Positions 9,284-17,168 of a DNA stretch of 64,000 nt are shown here, piece by piece. This stretch comes from an uncultured Poribacteria bacterium (GTDB lineage Bacteria > Poribacteria > WGA-4E > WGA-3G). How positions within the stretch are numbered: the first letter of the stretch is position 1; every line of letters begins with the position of its first letter. A model generated the notes under the pieces. That model searched no databases, was not told the origin of the DNA, and saw only the letters and a program-made list of their open reading frames with translations. A program made the position numbers and the translations under genes. Where the stretch lies: contig OX639973.1 in the NCBI GenBank assembly GCA_951828385.1, positions 186,001 to 250,000 of the forward strand, written 5' to 3'.

Positions 9284-9678
9284 GGGAAAAATCACGTTTC
9301 TATTGATTTGTTCTGCAATCATAATGTGCCTTTTCATTCACTGGCATCCTCAACCATTAATGCCTCTCAACATGGTAGGTGCCATTTGACACCGCACCAT
9401 CATAGGTATCAATTTCAAAAAATACCTTTTCGGTCGCTAGGTCGGTAGGGTTTTGCTTGGGTGTTTCTGCGGATTTCTTCACGGTTTTCAACCGCGCCGG
9501 GTTTTAGTCACAAACCTTAATATACCTCAAACCCTTCTTGAATCCCAGAAGGACAGCATTTGCGTAGAAACTGTAGTGCGGTATACAACCGAGCGAGCGA
9601 TAGTAAAATTTTGAATTTGAAGGTAACCGCTCCTTGTAGGAGAGAATTGTGTTCGCAACTGCTAACTGCTTATAAATT
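9284..9678. other. Gene-free gap at the left edge of the defence-type island
   Basis: About 400 bases with no convincing reading frame. It holds a degraded member of the CGGTT/AACCG palindrome family (CGGTTTTCAACCG near the middle). No tRNA or attachment-site-like direct repeat was found, though it is where the neighbouring base composition becomes more AT-rich. Confidence 0.5.
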
Positions 9679-9707
9679 TTGACTTAATACCTCAGATGTG
9701 CTAAAAT
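9679..9707 (+). promoter_or_regulatory. Sigma70-like promoter for the HNH/DUF3644 pair
   Basis: TTGACT, 17 bases, TAAAAT, about 70 bases before the HNH gene. The same two hexamers and spacing are found, on the other strand, before the GIY-YIG/DGQHR operon at the far end of the island. Confidence 0.6.
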
Positions 9708-9778
9708 AATATGATCAGTTATCAAGTATCTTAAACCTCCACCGCAACTGAATTCATCTGTTAACCTTCAAAGTAAGT

Positions 9779-10588
9779 ATGACAAAAACCCGGAAGCCAA
9801 TCCCTAATGATACGGCAGCAGAAGTATTATTCCAAGCAGATAATACCTGTTGTGTATGTAGAGAAAGAGAGAAAACTGTCCAAATCCATCATATTGATGA
9901 AAATCCAAGTCATAACGTTTTTGAAAATCTTGCTGTACTTTGTCTTGAGTGTCACAATAAAACGCTAATTAAAGGTGGTTTTGGTCGCCAGTTAACCTCC
10001 TATGTGATTACTAAGTACCGTGATGAGTGGTCAAAGGATGTCAAATCGCGCCGAAGTTTAGCAAATAGAAGAGCTGTTGAAAGACAGGTTGACGAGGTTA
10101 GTCTCAGTGAGGAGTTGGAAACAAAACCGGAGGTTCAGTCCTCTGAACAAACACAACTAAAACAGCCACCAATAGATTATATCAATTCTCTACCTACATT
10201 CAGATCAGCTCTTCAACAACAAGCCCAACCAAGGCGTGATAGCGGAATTGCCTCTGAAATGGTTCTAGCGGATTATGATTATATTGACTCCCTTACAGGC
10301 ATTCTCGTTATGCTTGCTAATTATTATTCTCCAAAGCAATTTGGTGATCAATCTCCACAAGAGTTTTTTTCAGAAGTAATAGCCTCTCGTTTCCGGTGGC
10401 ATTATGCTGTTGCTGAACCACATGGACCTGCAACAGGCGGGACAATCGTCCGTATTCTATGTTCCAGTAGCGTAGCATCTGACGTTGAAAAAATGATTGA
10501 GGACATGGTTGATGCTCTTATGCGTTGGGATGATGGTTTTGATTGGAATAACTGGAAGAGGTACTGGCGTGGGAGTAGTGAATCTTAG
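9779..10588 (+). CDS. HNH-domain protein with unknown C-terminal domain
   Basis: A 269-residue cytosolic protein. Residues ~15-60 form a zinc-stabilised HNH finger: CxxC (C24/C27), the HHID motif at 37-40, then N50 and CLECH (C55/C58/H59). The layout matches DNA-cutting HNH nucleases of defence and mobile systems. Residues ~85-140 are polar and probably a linker; ~150-269 form a Trp- and acid-rich domain (MRWDDGFDWNNWKRYW) that I do not recognise. The DUF3644 gene follows after ~70 bases on the same strand, so the two are likely co-transcribed. Codon use is AT-richer than in the surrounding metabolic genes. HNH call is firm; nuclease activity and target are inferred. Confidence 0.8.
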   Translation: MTKTRKPIPNDTAAEVLFQADNTCCVCREREKTVQIHHIDENPSHNVFENLAVLCLECHNKTLIKGGFGRQLTSYVITKYRDEWSKDVKSRRSLANRRAVERQVDEVSLSEELETKPEVQSSEQTQLKQPPIDYINSLPTFRSALQQQAQPRRDSGIASEMVLADYDYIDSLTGILVMLANYYSPKQFGDQSPQEFFSEVIASRFRWHYAVAEPHGPATGGTIVRILCSSSVASDVEKMIEDMVDALMRWDDGFDWNNWKRYWRGSSES

Positions 10589-10656
10589 CAAATAAGTACA
10601 ATCTGTATAGTTAACTGTACGGTAAAATTTAGGCTCAAGATAGAAACAGAGCATTT

Positions 10657-11640
10657 ATGAAAAAAAGACGTAAAAGGACAATAGGATCTGTTAAATCAGA
10701 ACTCCTTGAGAAGGCGAGGGAAGCGGCTTTATCTGCCATCCAAATTTTCAATTCTCCACAGACTGTCTTCAAGTCGGAGACTTTCATCGTACTTATGGTA
10801 ATAGCATGGACTTATATGCTTCATGCCTACTATAGGTCTAAAGGTATCGAATACCGTCACTATAAGCAAGGTCCCAAAAACAGAATTTTTGAACGGACAA
10901 GAAAAGGAGGGCCTTATAGATATTGGGAACTTAAAGCTTGTCTAAAGTGTGATGAGTCCCCAATTGACCCTGACACGACTAATAATCTTCTATTTCTAAT
11001 TGGACTCCGTCATGAGATTGAACATCAAATGACTCGTTCACTTGACAACTATCTAAGTGGTCGTTATCAAGCATGTGCTTTGAATTTCAATCATTATATG
11101 AAGGATCTTTTTGGAGACAAATATGGTATGGATGATCATTTGGCATTCAGCATTCAGTTCATGAGTCTGTCGGATGAACAAATTATTGGTCCCAAACCTG
11201 AAGAAGAAATTCCAGAGCGTCTGCGTGCTTATATTACTGAGTTTGACGATACTCTTACCTCTGAACAGTATAATAGTGAACGTTACTCAATCCGGTTAAT
11301 TTTCCAGCGCAAGTTAGTTAACCATGTAGGGCAAGCAGACAAAGTCATTGAATTTGTCAACCCTAGATCAGAAATTGTAAATCAGGATAAAACCTATATA
11401 GTAAAAAAAGAAGTGGAACGCGCCAAATTTTTAGCTAAAGATATTGTCGCAAAGGTGCAAGAAGCGGGTTTCACAAAATTTAAGGTTTATCCTGAACACG
11501 TCAAAATGTGGCAAGAAGAGGACGCTAGAAATCCTGTGAAAGATTATGGCGTAAAAATATCAGGAAATTGGTACTGGTATAAATCTTGGCTCAGACGTTG
11601 TCTTGAATTGTGTGAAAATGCGGGTGATCGTTATCGTTGA
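10657..11640 (+). CDS. DUF3644 domain protein with a HEPN-like R-x4-H motif
   Basis: A 327-residue, strongly basic-starting protein (MKKRRKRTIG) of the DUF3644 family, recognised by the block from LEKAREAALSAIQIFNSP to LSGRYQACALNFNHYM. Residues 118-123 read RHEIEH, the R-[polar]-x3-H pattern that forms the active site of HEPN RNases in toxin and abortive-infection proteins, and it sits in a predicted helix between two other helices as in HEPN folds. The C-terminal ~100 residues (VKKEVERAKFLAKDIVAKV, then DYGVKISGNWYWYKSWL) resemble a small DNA-binding or adapter region. HEPN membership is my inference. It pairs with the HNH gene in front. Alternative: a structural protein without catalysis. 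Confidence 0.7.
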   Translation: MKKRRKRTIGSVKSELLEKAREAALSAIQIFNSPQTVFKSETFIVLMVIAWTYMLHAYYRSKGIEYRHYKQGPKNRIFERTRKGGPYRYWELKACLKCDESPIDPDTTNNLLFLIGLRHEIEHQMTRSLDNYLSGRYQACALNFNHYMKDLFGDKYGMDDHLAFSIQFMSLSDEQIIGPKPEEEIPERLRAYITEFDDTLTSEQYNSERYSIRLIFQRKLVNHVGQADKVIEFVNPRSEIVNQDKTYIVKKEVERAKFLAKDIVAKVQEAGFTKFKVYPEHVKMWQEEDARNPVKDYGVKISGNWYWYKSWLRRCLELCENAGDRYR

Positions 11641-11683
11641 CATATCAATCAAGTAGACTAAATAATGTTGATACCTCATTAAG

Positions 11684-12637
11684 TTATTCTCTAAACACTT
11701 CCTCACGATGCCACGCTAATGCTTCTTGAGCCGGATAAAGTTCATCATGTTCAGGTAATAGTATCGACTTACCACGCAAGGTCGTTAGCAACCATTCCGC
11801 TGGTCCACGCTCCAGCATAAGATATGAAACAATCACCTTATAGTTTCTATCCACGGAAATTAAGCCCCTGTCAAAAGACCAGTGATGTAGTTGGCAAAGG
11901 GAAATCCCATTTCTCACATCGTTATTTCCTGAAACTTTGAACGGAATAATGTGGGCAGCTTCAGTTACACTTTCTCCATCCAGTGTTAGAACATACAATT
12001 GACAAACTGCACAGGTATAATCGTAAATTCGCATGATTGTTTGACGGAAACCTGCAATCCGAATTGGATTCTCTCCTTCTGCTGGTGCTAACGGTTGTAG
12101 AGATAAAAACGTGTGTTTGACTTGCCGCAGCAGTGCCTGCCTGTACGCATCAATCTGTTGTCCCTCAGTTATAAGACTTTCGATACCTACCTTAAAATCT
12201 GCGAAATGGGTGTCTATAAGGGTTTGGCGGATTACCTCTCGATCATGGTTGTTCGTAAGTAAGAGGAAAAGTTCATCATCAAAACTCGCGGATGCAACAA
12301 TTTCACGAAGACGGGAAACAGTTTTAATTTGGGTGGTAACCTTTAATGCTGTTTCGTATCCAGCATTGGCATGGAGATGCCAGAACCCATCGCTTTTTAA
12401 GTGAAAAAATGGTAAGGCGAGATTAGGTCTACGGTCGGTTATTATTGACCAATATTTCATGAAAATCTCAAACAAATCTGGAGAGGGTGTGACTTTATTT
12501 TCGCTAATTTGTCCTTGCTCAATCAGTTCAACGATTGCCAGCAAAAGAACAGGCTTATTAGGTGCTACTCCATGTGCTCTGTCTATTCGCAAACGTATCA
12601 TTTTTTGGAGATATTTTTGTAGAATATTAGTAGGCAT
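11684..12637 (-). CDS. HNH restriction-type endonuclease with N-terminal recognition domain
   Basis: A 317-residue protein of the 'putative restriction endonuclease' class (COG3440-like). The C-terminal part has an HNH finger: CAVC at 209-212, EAAHIIPF at 226-233, NGISLCQLHHWSFDRG at 243-258. The N-terminal part has NKPVLLLAIVELI (27-39) and PFFHLKSDGFWHL (76-88), which recall the sulphur-binding domain of ScoMcrA-type nucleases that cut phosphorothioate-modified DNA. That resemblance is by eye. The enzyme probably recognises modified DNA, since no partner methyltransferase is present. It lies 160 bases behind the DGQHR gene on the same strand and could be the last gene of that operon. Confidence 0.75.
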   Translation of the reverse strand: MPTNILQKYLQKMIRLRIDRAHGVAPNKPVLLLAIVELIEQGQISENKVTPSPDLFEIFMKYWSIITDRRPNLALPFFHLKSDGFWHLHANAGYETALKVTTQIKTVSRLREIVASASFDDELFLLLTNNHDREVIRQTLIDTHFADFKVGIESLITEGQQIDAYRQALLRQVKHTFLSLQPLAPAEGENPIRIAGFRQTIMRIYDYTCAVCQLYVLTLDGESVTEAAHIIPFKVSGNNDVRNGISLCQLHHWSFDRGLISVDRNYKVIVSYLMLERGPAEWLLTTLRGKSILLPEHDELYPAQEALAWHREEVFRE

Positions 12638-12800
12638 CTTTTTAGTGTTACCTCGGAGAAACGTCGCTGATCCTTTCTATTGTGCCAATGGAAAGGTATC
12701 TCTATAGACTCCGCAGAATTTGAAGTCTTTTGGTTACGCGGAATAGTGTATAAATTGGAGACAAGGGCGTTGGGAACGTTGTTACGAATAGAAATATAGG

Positions 12801-14060
12801 TTACAACGCTTTTTTAGGCAATTCAACTTCTTCCGTTTCGATTCCTAATGCCTTGGCATAATCTTCGGACAATTCGTCTACATCTTTTTGCTGATGATCT
12901 AACATATATAGAAGTAAATTTCTAGCGAGCGTTTTACCTTTTATTATCATCTTTTTTTGTGTAGGGTGCCAGATGACCTCATTATAAGGCGTTTGAGCCA
13001 AGTCTATAGGCAATTTTGAAATCATCTTGAAACATTTGGATAATGGATATTTCCGCACGAGTTCTGCGATGATTTCTGTTAAAATTTGCAGTCCTATAGG
13101 GCGGAAAAGGACACTACCTCCTTCTGGATGTCTATACTTTTTGACAACTGTTGAATGATCAGGCGTGTTGACGAATTCCTGCAGTGGTAAAAAACTATCT
13201 GTAAGTCGTTTAAAATAATCACAAGCGTTGGTGTAATGTTGATCTAAAATCTCATCTGATTGACGTATTTTCGTGAGTTCATTTTTTCTGTCCGTGAATT
13301 TCTTTTTTTTTGAGATAACGTATACTTTGGTAAATAGTATGATTAGCAAATCGTAAAGATTTCCAATCGTAGTAAGGCAGGTTTGATTGCTTCTCGGGAC
13401 ATTATCAGTTGCGTTGTTTAAGATTCGATCTTCCATAAACATCGGATTTTCCGTAACCAGTCTCCGGACAGTAATAGCCATTGTATCATCTTCATCAAGA
13501 GCGACCGTCTCACTTTTTGAAACTTGGACAGCATTTTTGTTCAACGCCGTAAAAAGTCTTCGAGTTCTTTCCATTCCGTCCAGATCTGTCCTATGAGCAA
13601 TAAAGATTATTGACAACTCATCTTCACCCAAGTGAGGAGCTTCCGCCACTGCTTCCTTAATTCCTATGAGTCGGTGTTGTCCATCCAGTGTGAATAATTC
13701 TTCTTCGCCGTTCAAACTAAGAATTCCAATTCCAGCGACTACATCTTCGGGAATGTCCTCGGAATCATATTGATTATTACTCTCAATATGGGTTATATCA
13801 TACCAGATGGGATCGCCTTCATGGACTGCTACAATTAGTGAATTAAAAAAACGCTGTTCTTGTTTGAGAAGATAATCTTTTATTTCCTTACCACGTTCTA
13901 TTTTTATCTCTTGTTGGACCATTTCGCTCAAAGTTTTGCTCTGACAAATTTCTTCAGCGATCTTGACCCTTTCAGCAATATCCTTGAGTTTCATGAGTGT
14001 AGGGTAATACACCCAATCACCAATTAGACCTCTTAAAGAAGGAAGATATAATTTTTTCAT
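12801..14060 (-). CDS. DGQHR-domain protein (DndB-like)
   Basis: A 419-residue protein with the LDGQHR signature at 125-130, preceded by GIGILSLNGEEELFT and followed by the typical RTRRLFTALNKNAVQVSKSETVALDED block. DGQHR proteins include DndB, the regulator of Dnd DNA phosphorothioation genes, and relatives in other DNA-modification and defence islands. DGQHR domains resemble ParB/Srx-type folds. The ATG overlaps the stop of the GIY-YIG gene (ATGA), so the two are translationally coupled. No dndA, C, D or E gene is visible, so this is not a complete Dnd locus; it may act in trans or belong to a different system. Confidence 0.85.
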   Translation of the reverse strand: MKKLYLPSLRGLIGDWVYYPTLMKLKDIAERVKIAEEICQSKTLSEMVQQEIKIERGKEIKDYLLKQEQRFFNSLIVAVHEGDPIWYDITHIESNNQYDSEDIPEDVVAGIGILSLNGEEELFTLDGQHRLIGIKEAVAEAPHLGEDELSIIFIAHRTDLDGMERTRRLFTALNKNAVQVSKSETVALDEDDTMAITVRRLVTENPMFMEDRILNNATDNVPRSNQTCLTTIGNLYDLLIILFTKVYVISKKKKFTDRKNELTKIRQSDEILDQHYTNACDYFKRLTDSFLPLQEFVNTPDHSTVVKKYRHPEGGSVLFRPIGLQILTEIIAELVRKYPLSKCFKMISKLPIDLAQTPYNEVIWHPTQKKMIIKGKTLARNLLLYMLDHQQKDVDELSEDYAKALGIETEEVELPKKAL

Positions 14061-14560
14061 CGTCTTGCTATTTTTTCCATTGCACCTACTCCCGCCGAAT
14101 ATCCTCTCTCGGAAAAAGGTGGCATGAAAGTATCTAATAGTTTTTGCTCAAGTTGTTTTAAATCTGTTTGAGTTGAGTCTACTTTAGCGTAATAAAAATA
14201 CAAGTAGTTTTCCCATGTATTCAACATAAAATGGACTCGAGGTCTTTTAGGTTTTGATTTTTCAGAAAGGTAATCTCCAAATCTCTTTCGCAAATTACGC
14301 TCGCTATTATATCCTGTTTGTCCGATATACATTAAATAACCATGCGATGTAAATTGGGCAATTCTTGGTTCAATGAAAAAGGCGTAAATTCCTGTCTCTG
14401 TAGGGATCTGATTTGCATTATCTCTTTCAAATTTAACACATTTCCAATTCAATAAAATCGGTGGATCAATGTAAGCGTCCCACTGTTCCTTCAAAAGTAG
14501 AAAGTCTTGCCTATAGATTCTTGCCATTTCGGGTTGAGTAGTCAAGTCAGAATATACCAT
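14057..14560 (-). CDS. GIY-YIG nuclease-fold protein
   Basis: A 167-residue protein with the GIY-YIG core: ETGIYAFF (GIY half), GYLMYIGQTG (YIG half), the conserved Arg in NLRKRFGDYL, and the metal-binding Glu in KQLEQKLLDTF. The usual final Asn ('PPxN') is replaced: here the motif reads PPFSERG, so catalysis is likely but not certain. The first ~50 residues are a helix-rich N-terminal arm. It is the first gene of a coupled pair with the DGQHR protein, with a good promoter about 30-60 bases upstream. GIY-YIG proteins cut DNA in repair, restriction and homing; here the context points to restriction or DNA modification. Confidence 0.82.
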   Translation of the reverse strand: MVYSDLTTQPEMARIYRQDFLLLKEQWDAYIDPPILLNWKCVKFERDNANQIPTETGIYAFFIEPRIAQFTSHGYLMYIGQTGYNSERNLRKRFGDYLSEKSKPKRPRVHFMLNTWENYLYFYYAKVDSTQTDLKQLEQKLLDTFMPPFSERGYSAGVGAMEKIARR

Positions 14561-14589
14561 AACATTTCCTAGAGCGGTTTAAGAGATTA

Positions 14590-14618
14590 ATTTTAACATA
14601 CTTTGGAAAAAAAGTCAA
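14590..14618 (-). promoter_or_regulatory. Sigma70-like promoter for the GIY-YIG/DGQHR operon
   Basis: On the minus strand: TTGACT, 17 bases, TAAAAT, about 30 bases before the ATG. Hexamers and spacing are identical to those before the HNH/DUF3644 pair. Confidence 0.6.
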
Positions 14619-14884
14619 AATTTCCGTGACCTTATCTTAGCAAGAAAAGGTAATTTTTTATTTGGCAAATCCTGAAAAAAATTAAACATCTCGTATTAAC
14701 TAATGGCAAAATGCAAAATGTTCCCACAATAATATTCCATGATCCAATCAGAGCCATTCAGCAATTCTATAAAGCACGATTTCCACTCAAAAACACCTCT
14801 AATCCTAAAAATCCTTCAATCCCATAAATCCCAGTTCAGACGAATGAGCCATCAGCCAACTACTGACAACCATTCACATTTTTC
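14619..14884. other. AT-rich gap at the right edge of the island
   Basis: No gene seen. The right half carries degenerate copies of the CTGACAACTGA-type dispersed repeat (for example 'CTACTGACAACC') that is common in the gaps of this genome, then the promoter of the next gene. Confidence 0.45.
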
Positions 14885-14913
14885 TTGACTTTTCTGTTTA
14901 ACCGTGTTATCCT
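14885..14913 (+). promoter_or_regulatory. Sigma70-like promoter
   Basis: TTGACT, 17 bases, TATCCT, about 60 bases before the start of the secreted 265-residue protein. Confidence 0.5.
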
Positions 14914-14975
14914 GAACCCAATGACGAAGGTTTAATAACGAATCAACTGGAAACCGAAAATTAGGAGGCAAAGAA

Positions 14976-15773
14976 ATGAAACGGTTATTTTGTTTTGCAT
15001 CGATTCTGGTACTAATTTTCGCTGGCTACGTTCATGCTCAGGATGTCGCTATCGTCTATGATGAGGCTATTGAAAACGGCGGTGGCTTGGCTGTACCGAA
15101 CCCGGCGCAGTTAGCTGAAATGATGGTAGAGGAACTCGAAGCGAAAAAACTAACTGCCGAAATCGTGGACGCTGACGGTTTAGTGGAGTATATGAACGCG
15201 AACCCAAAGGGGATCTATATCATCACGCAGGGGAATACACCCGGCACAATATTTAAGAAAGATGGCAAGAAAGACCTTGTTTATACGTGGTTAAGGGAAG
15301 GCGGAATCGGCGGATTCATCGGTGATTACCCGTTCTACTATTATTGGGATAAAGGCGCACGTGTTACTGCTGCCGGTGCCGGACAGCAAAGTGTGTTTGG
15401 TGTCACAGTCACAAATGGCACGGTTTCCGCTGTTTCGCCGACGGATCTCGGTAAGGAATACATACCTTCACTCAAAAAATGGAGTTCAAATCGGGCATCA
15501 GGTCTCGCTGTTTTGAAGGCGAACGATTTTGAGTATGAAAGTTATGCCGACGACGGCTCAAACGCGGACCCGATCGCGTACCGGACAGATGATATGGAGG
15601 GATGGTTCATCAACTTCCATACCTCGTGTTGCGGAACAGCTATACCGCCAAATGATCAGATCGCTACGGAATACGCAGAACTCATTTCAAACCGTTTTGC
15701 AACAGCGCAAGCGGTGGATCCGAGTGGTAAAGTGAGCGTTGTCTGGGGTAAGATCAAAAAATCGCTACAGTAG
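14976..15773 (+). CDS. Secreted protein of unknown function
   Basis: A 265-residue exported protein with a clean signal peptide (MKRLFCFASILVLIFAGYVHA, cleavage after AHA-like VHA-Q) behind an AGGAGG ribosome site. The mature part starts with VAIVYDEAIENGGGLAVPNP and has alternating strands and helices (VDADGLVEYM, GIYIITQGNTPGTIF, YTWLREGGIGGFIGDYPFYYYWDKG), reminiscent of ThuA- or glutamine amidotransferase-like folds in which 'gG.i.f.Gdyp' forms a loop near the active site. I do not recognise a named family. A Cys pair (TSCCGTA) lies near the C-terminus. Confidence 0.7.
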   Translation: MKRLFCFASILVLIFAGYVHAQDVAIVYDEAIENGGGLAVPNPAQLAEMMVEELEAKKLTAEIVDADGLVEYMNANPKGIYIITQGNTPGTIFKKDGKKDLVYTWLREGGIGGFIGDYPFYYYWDKGARVTAAGAGQQSVFGVTVTNGTVSAVSPTDLGKEYIPSLKKWSSNRASGLAVLKANDFEYESYADDGSNADPIAYRTDDMEGWFINFHTSCCGTAIPPNDQIATEYAELISNRFATAQAVDPSGKVSVVWGKIKKSLQ

Positions 15774-15803
15774 CACTTTGCTATTGGAAATGTTTGTTAA
15801 CCC

Positions 15804-15831
15804 GTAGCCTCAGTTTCCATATTGGGGCTAC
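15804..15831 (+). terminator. Probable terminator hairpin
   Basis: GTAGCCTCA pairs with TGGGGCTAC (9 bp, one T-G pair) around a 10-base loop, then a moderately T-rich stretch, 30 bases after the secreted protein gene. Confidence 0.45.
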
Positions 15832-15900
15832 ACTCAATTTTGCTAAAGACACTTTGCTGGTTGCTAACAAAACGCTTCATCTCCAACCTCAGTAGAATTC

Positions 15901-16137
15901 TTAGGAATTCATGACCATAACTGGAACAGATATTCTCTCTGGCGCAGCATCGCTGTTTCGCGCCATAGTATCAAGTTGATCCAAGGTGGTTGCAGCATAA
16001 TACCGCTGTCCGCACTCTCGGCAGACACCAACTGGGACATCCTTAATAATTACCAACTTGTCTTCATAAGAATGATTGACAGTAACCTTTTTTGGACGAA
16101 TTTCGCCACTACAATATTCACATTCAAGAACGTTCAT
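15901..16137 (-). CDS. YgiT-type zinc-finger antitoxin (MqsA N-terminal-like)
   Basis: A 78-residue protein with two CxxC zinc knuckles (CEYC and CREC) separated by ~30 residues around a beta hairpin with VPVGVCRECGQRY, the layout of YgiT/MqsA-type antitoxins. Unlike full MqsA there is no C-terminal HTH, so DNA binding is not evident. I chose the ATG that overlaps the stop of the DUF4258 gene (ATGA), with GGAG 8 bases before it; a longer frame upstream would run inside the toxin gene. It would bind and neutralise the DUF4258 toxin. Confidence 0.82.
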   Translation of the reverse strand: MNVLECEYCSGEIRPKKVTVNHSYEDKLVIIKDVPVGVCRECGQRYYAATTLDQLDTMARNSDAAPERISVPVMVMNS

Positions 16138-16430
16138 TGCTGTATCTCCTCTGTTGCATAAACTGTTATAATTCGCAATTCTCCCGAATCCAAAATGCGA
16201 CAAATCACATTAATTTCTCTTCTATCGCGAGCAGGCCCCGTGAGTCTGTATCGGATACCTCTCGAATCGCGAGTGAACCTTTGGGCTATCTTACCTCTCC
16301 GAATTGCATGTTTTACATCAGCCGTTGACAGTTTATCCTTCCGCATCTCATCTAACGCATGTTGGGTTACTTGATAGAAATTTCTAATGATTTTTTGCTG
16401 AATCGATTGGAGAACCCGACTTCTTCTCAC
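16134..16430 (-). CDS. DUF4258 family toxin
   Basis: A 98-residue protein of the DUF4258 type, found paired with YgiT-like antitoxins. It shows FYQVTQHALDEMRKDKLSTADVKHAIRRG, then RYRLTGPARDRREINVIC and RIITVYATEE, the His-containing first helix and the RelE/BrnT-like beta sheet expected for this RNase-like fold. It uses a GTG start with AGGAAAGG upstream, and the antitoxin follows in ATGA overlap. The order toxin then antitoxin is the usual one for this pair. Target is presumably mRNA, by analogy. Confidence 0.8.
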   Translation of the reverse strand: MRRSRVLQSIQQKIIRNFYQVTQHALDEMRKDKLSTADVKHAIRRGKIAQRFTRDSRGIRYRLTGPARDRREINVICRILDSGELRIITVYATEEIQQ

Positions 16431-16574
16431 GTCTATTGCCTTTCCTGTAACCGCAATCCACGAATATTGAATCGCTATGGTTATATCTTACCAAGCGCAA
16501 AGTATATTTCTTCAAAGTATATCACAAATTTTCCGAAAAATCAAATCAAGATTAAGAAACCAACAGCCAATTAT

Positions 16575-16604
16575 TTGACATCTATCTCCATCCTATGCTA
16601 TACT
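16575..16604 (+). promoter_or_regulatory. Sigma70-like promoter (distal)
   Basis: TTGACA, 18 bases, TATACT. One of two good promoter sequences in tandem before the DHH/MYG1-like gene. Confidence 0.5.
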
Positions 16605-16644
16605 GCCTTTGACAATAACCGATGTTCACGGATCCGCAACATCC

Positions 16645-16674
16645 TTGACAGGCATTCCATAAATTAGGTATAAT
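16645..16674 (+). promoter_or_regulatory. Sigma70-like promoter (proximal)
   Basis: Consensus TTGACA and TATAAT boxes with an 18-base spacer, 20 bases before the TTG start of the DHH/MYG1-like gene, so the leader would be very short (about 13 bases). Confidence 0.65.
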
Positions 16675-16694
16675 AGATAGGTGGAAGCAGCACT

Positions 16695-17168
16695 TTGAAA
16701 CAGATTATCACGCACGCAAACCCAGACTTAGACGCAATCGTCAGCGCATGGCTCGCCCAAGATTTTCTCTTCCAAGAACATGAGTCCGAGGTTTTGTTTG
16801 TGAGTCGCAAAGTTCCCGAAAAACTGATGCTGCATGCTGACTGTTTGGTGGACGTTGGCAACACATACTGCCCCGAAAACTACCGGTTTGATCACAAACC
16901 ACCCGCATTTCGGGACAGGAATTGCACGTGCGCAACGCGCCTGATCTGGGAATACCTGTTAGACATCGGTGTTGCTGTCGCGCATCTTGAACCTCTAATA
17001 GAGATAACATATCAAGGTGATACACACCGCAATTCGGAAGCACTCAAACAGAGTCGAATCGACGGACCGCATGCAGAATTAATCAAATTGAAAACCCAAC
17101 ATAGAGACACGACAGAGGTCTATCAACGGATGGTTCTCTGGCTGAGGAGTTACACAAAAAATTTATGA
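16695..17168 (+). CDS. Short DHH/MYG1-like phosphoesterase-fold protein
   Basis: A 157-residue protein starting at TTG. ITHANPDLDAIVSAWLAQ matches the first metal-binding motif of DHH-type hydrolases, and LVDVGNTYCPENYRFDHKPPAF matches the 'VDVGG.Y.p...R.DHHq..F' segment of MYG1-type proteins. Both motifs have the acidic and His residues needed to bind Mn or Mg. MYG1 proteins are about twice as long, so this is a reduced form holding the catalytic half only. Its stop overlaps the start of the PQQ-propeller gene (ATGA). Function unknown; MYG1 of eukaryotes is an RNA exonuclease. Confidence 0.65.
   Translation: MKQIITHANPDLDAIVSAWLAQDFLFQEHESEVLFVSRKVPEKLMLHADCLVDVGNTYCPENYRFDHKPPAFRDRNCTCATRLIWEYLLDIGVAVAHLEPLIEITYQGDTHRNSEALKQSRIDGPHAELIKLKTQHRDTTEVYQRMVLWLRSYTKNL

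Noticed and set aside
9217-9678. Possible att site or tRNA at the island edge
   Set aside because: I saw no cloverleaf and no direct repeat shared with the other edge; no integrase is present.
12801-14560. Complete Dnd phosphorothioation operon
   Set aside because: Only a DGQHR (DndB-like) gene is present; DndA, C, D and E are not in the window.
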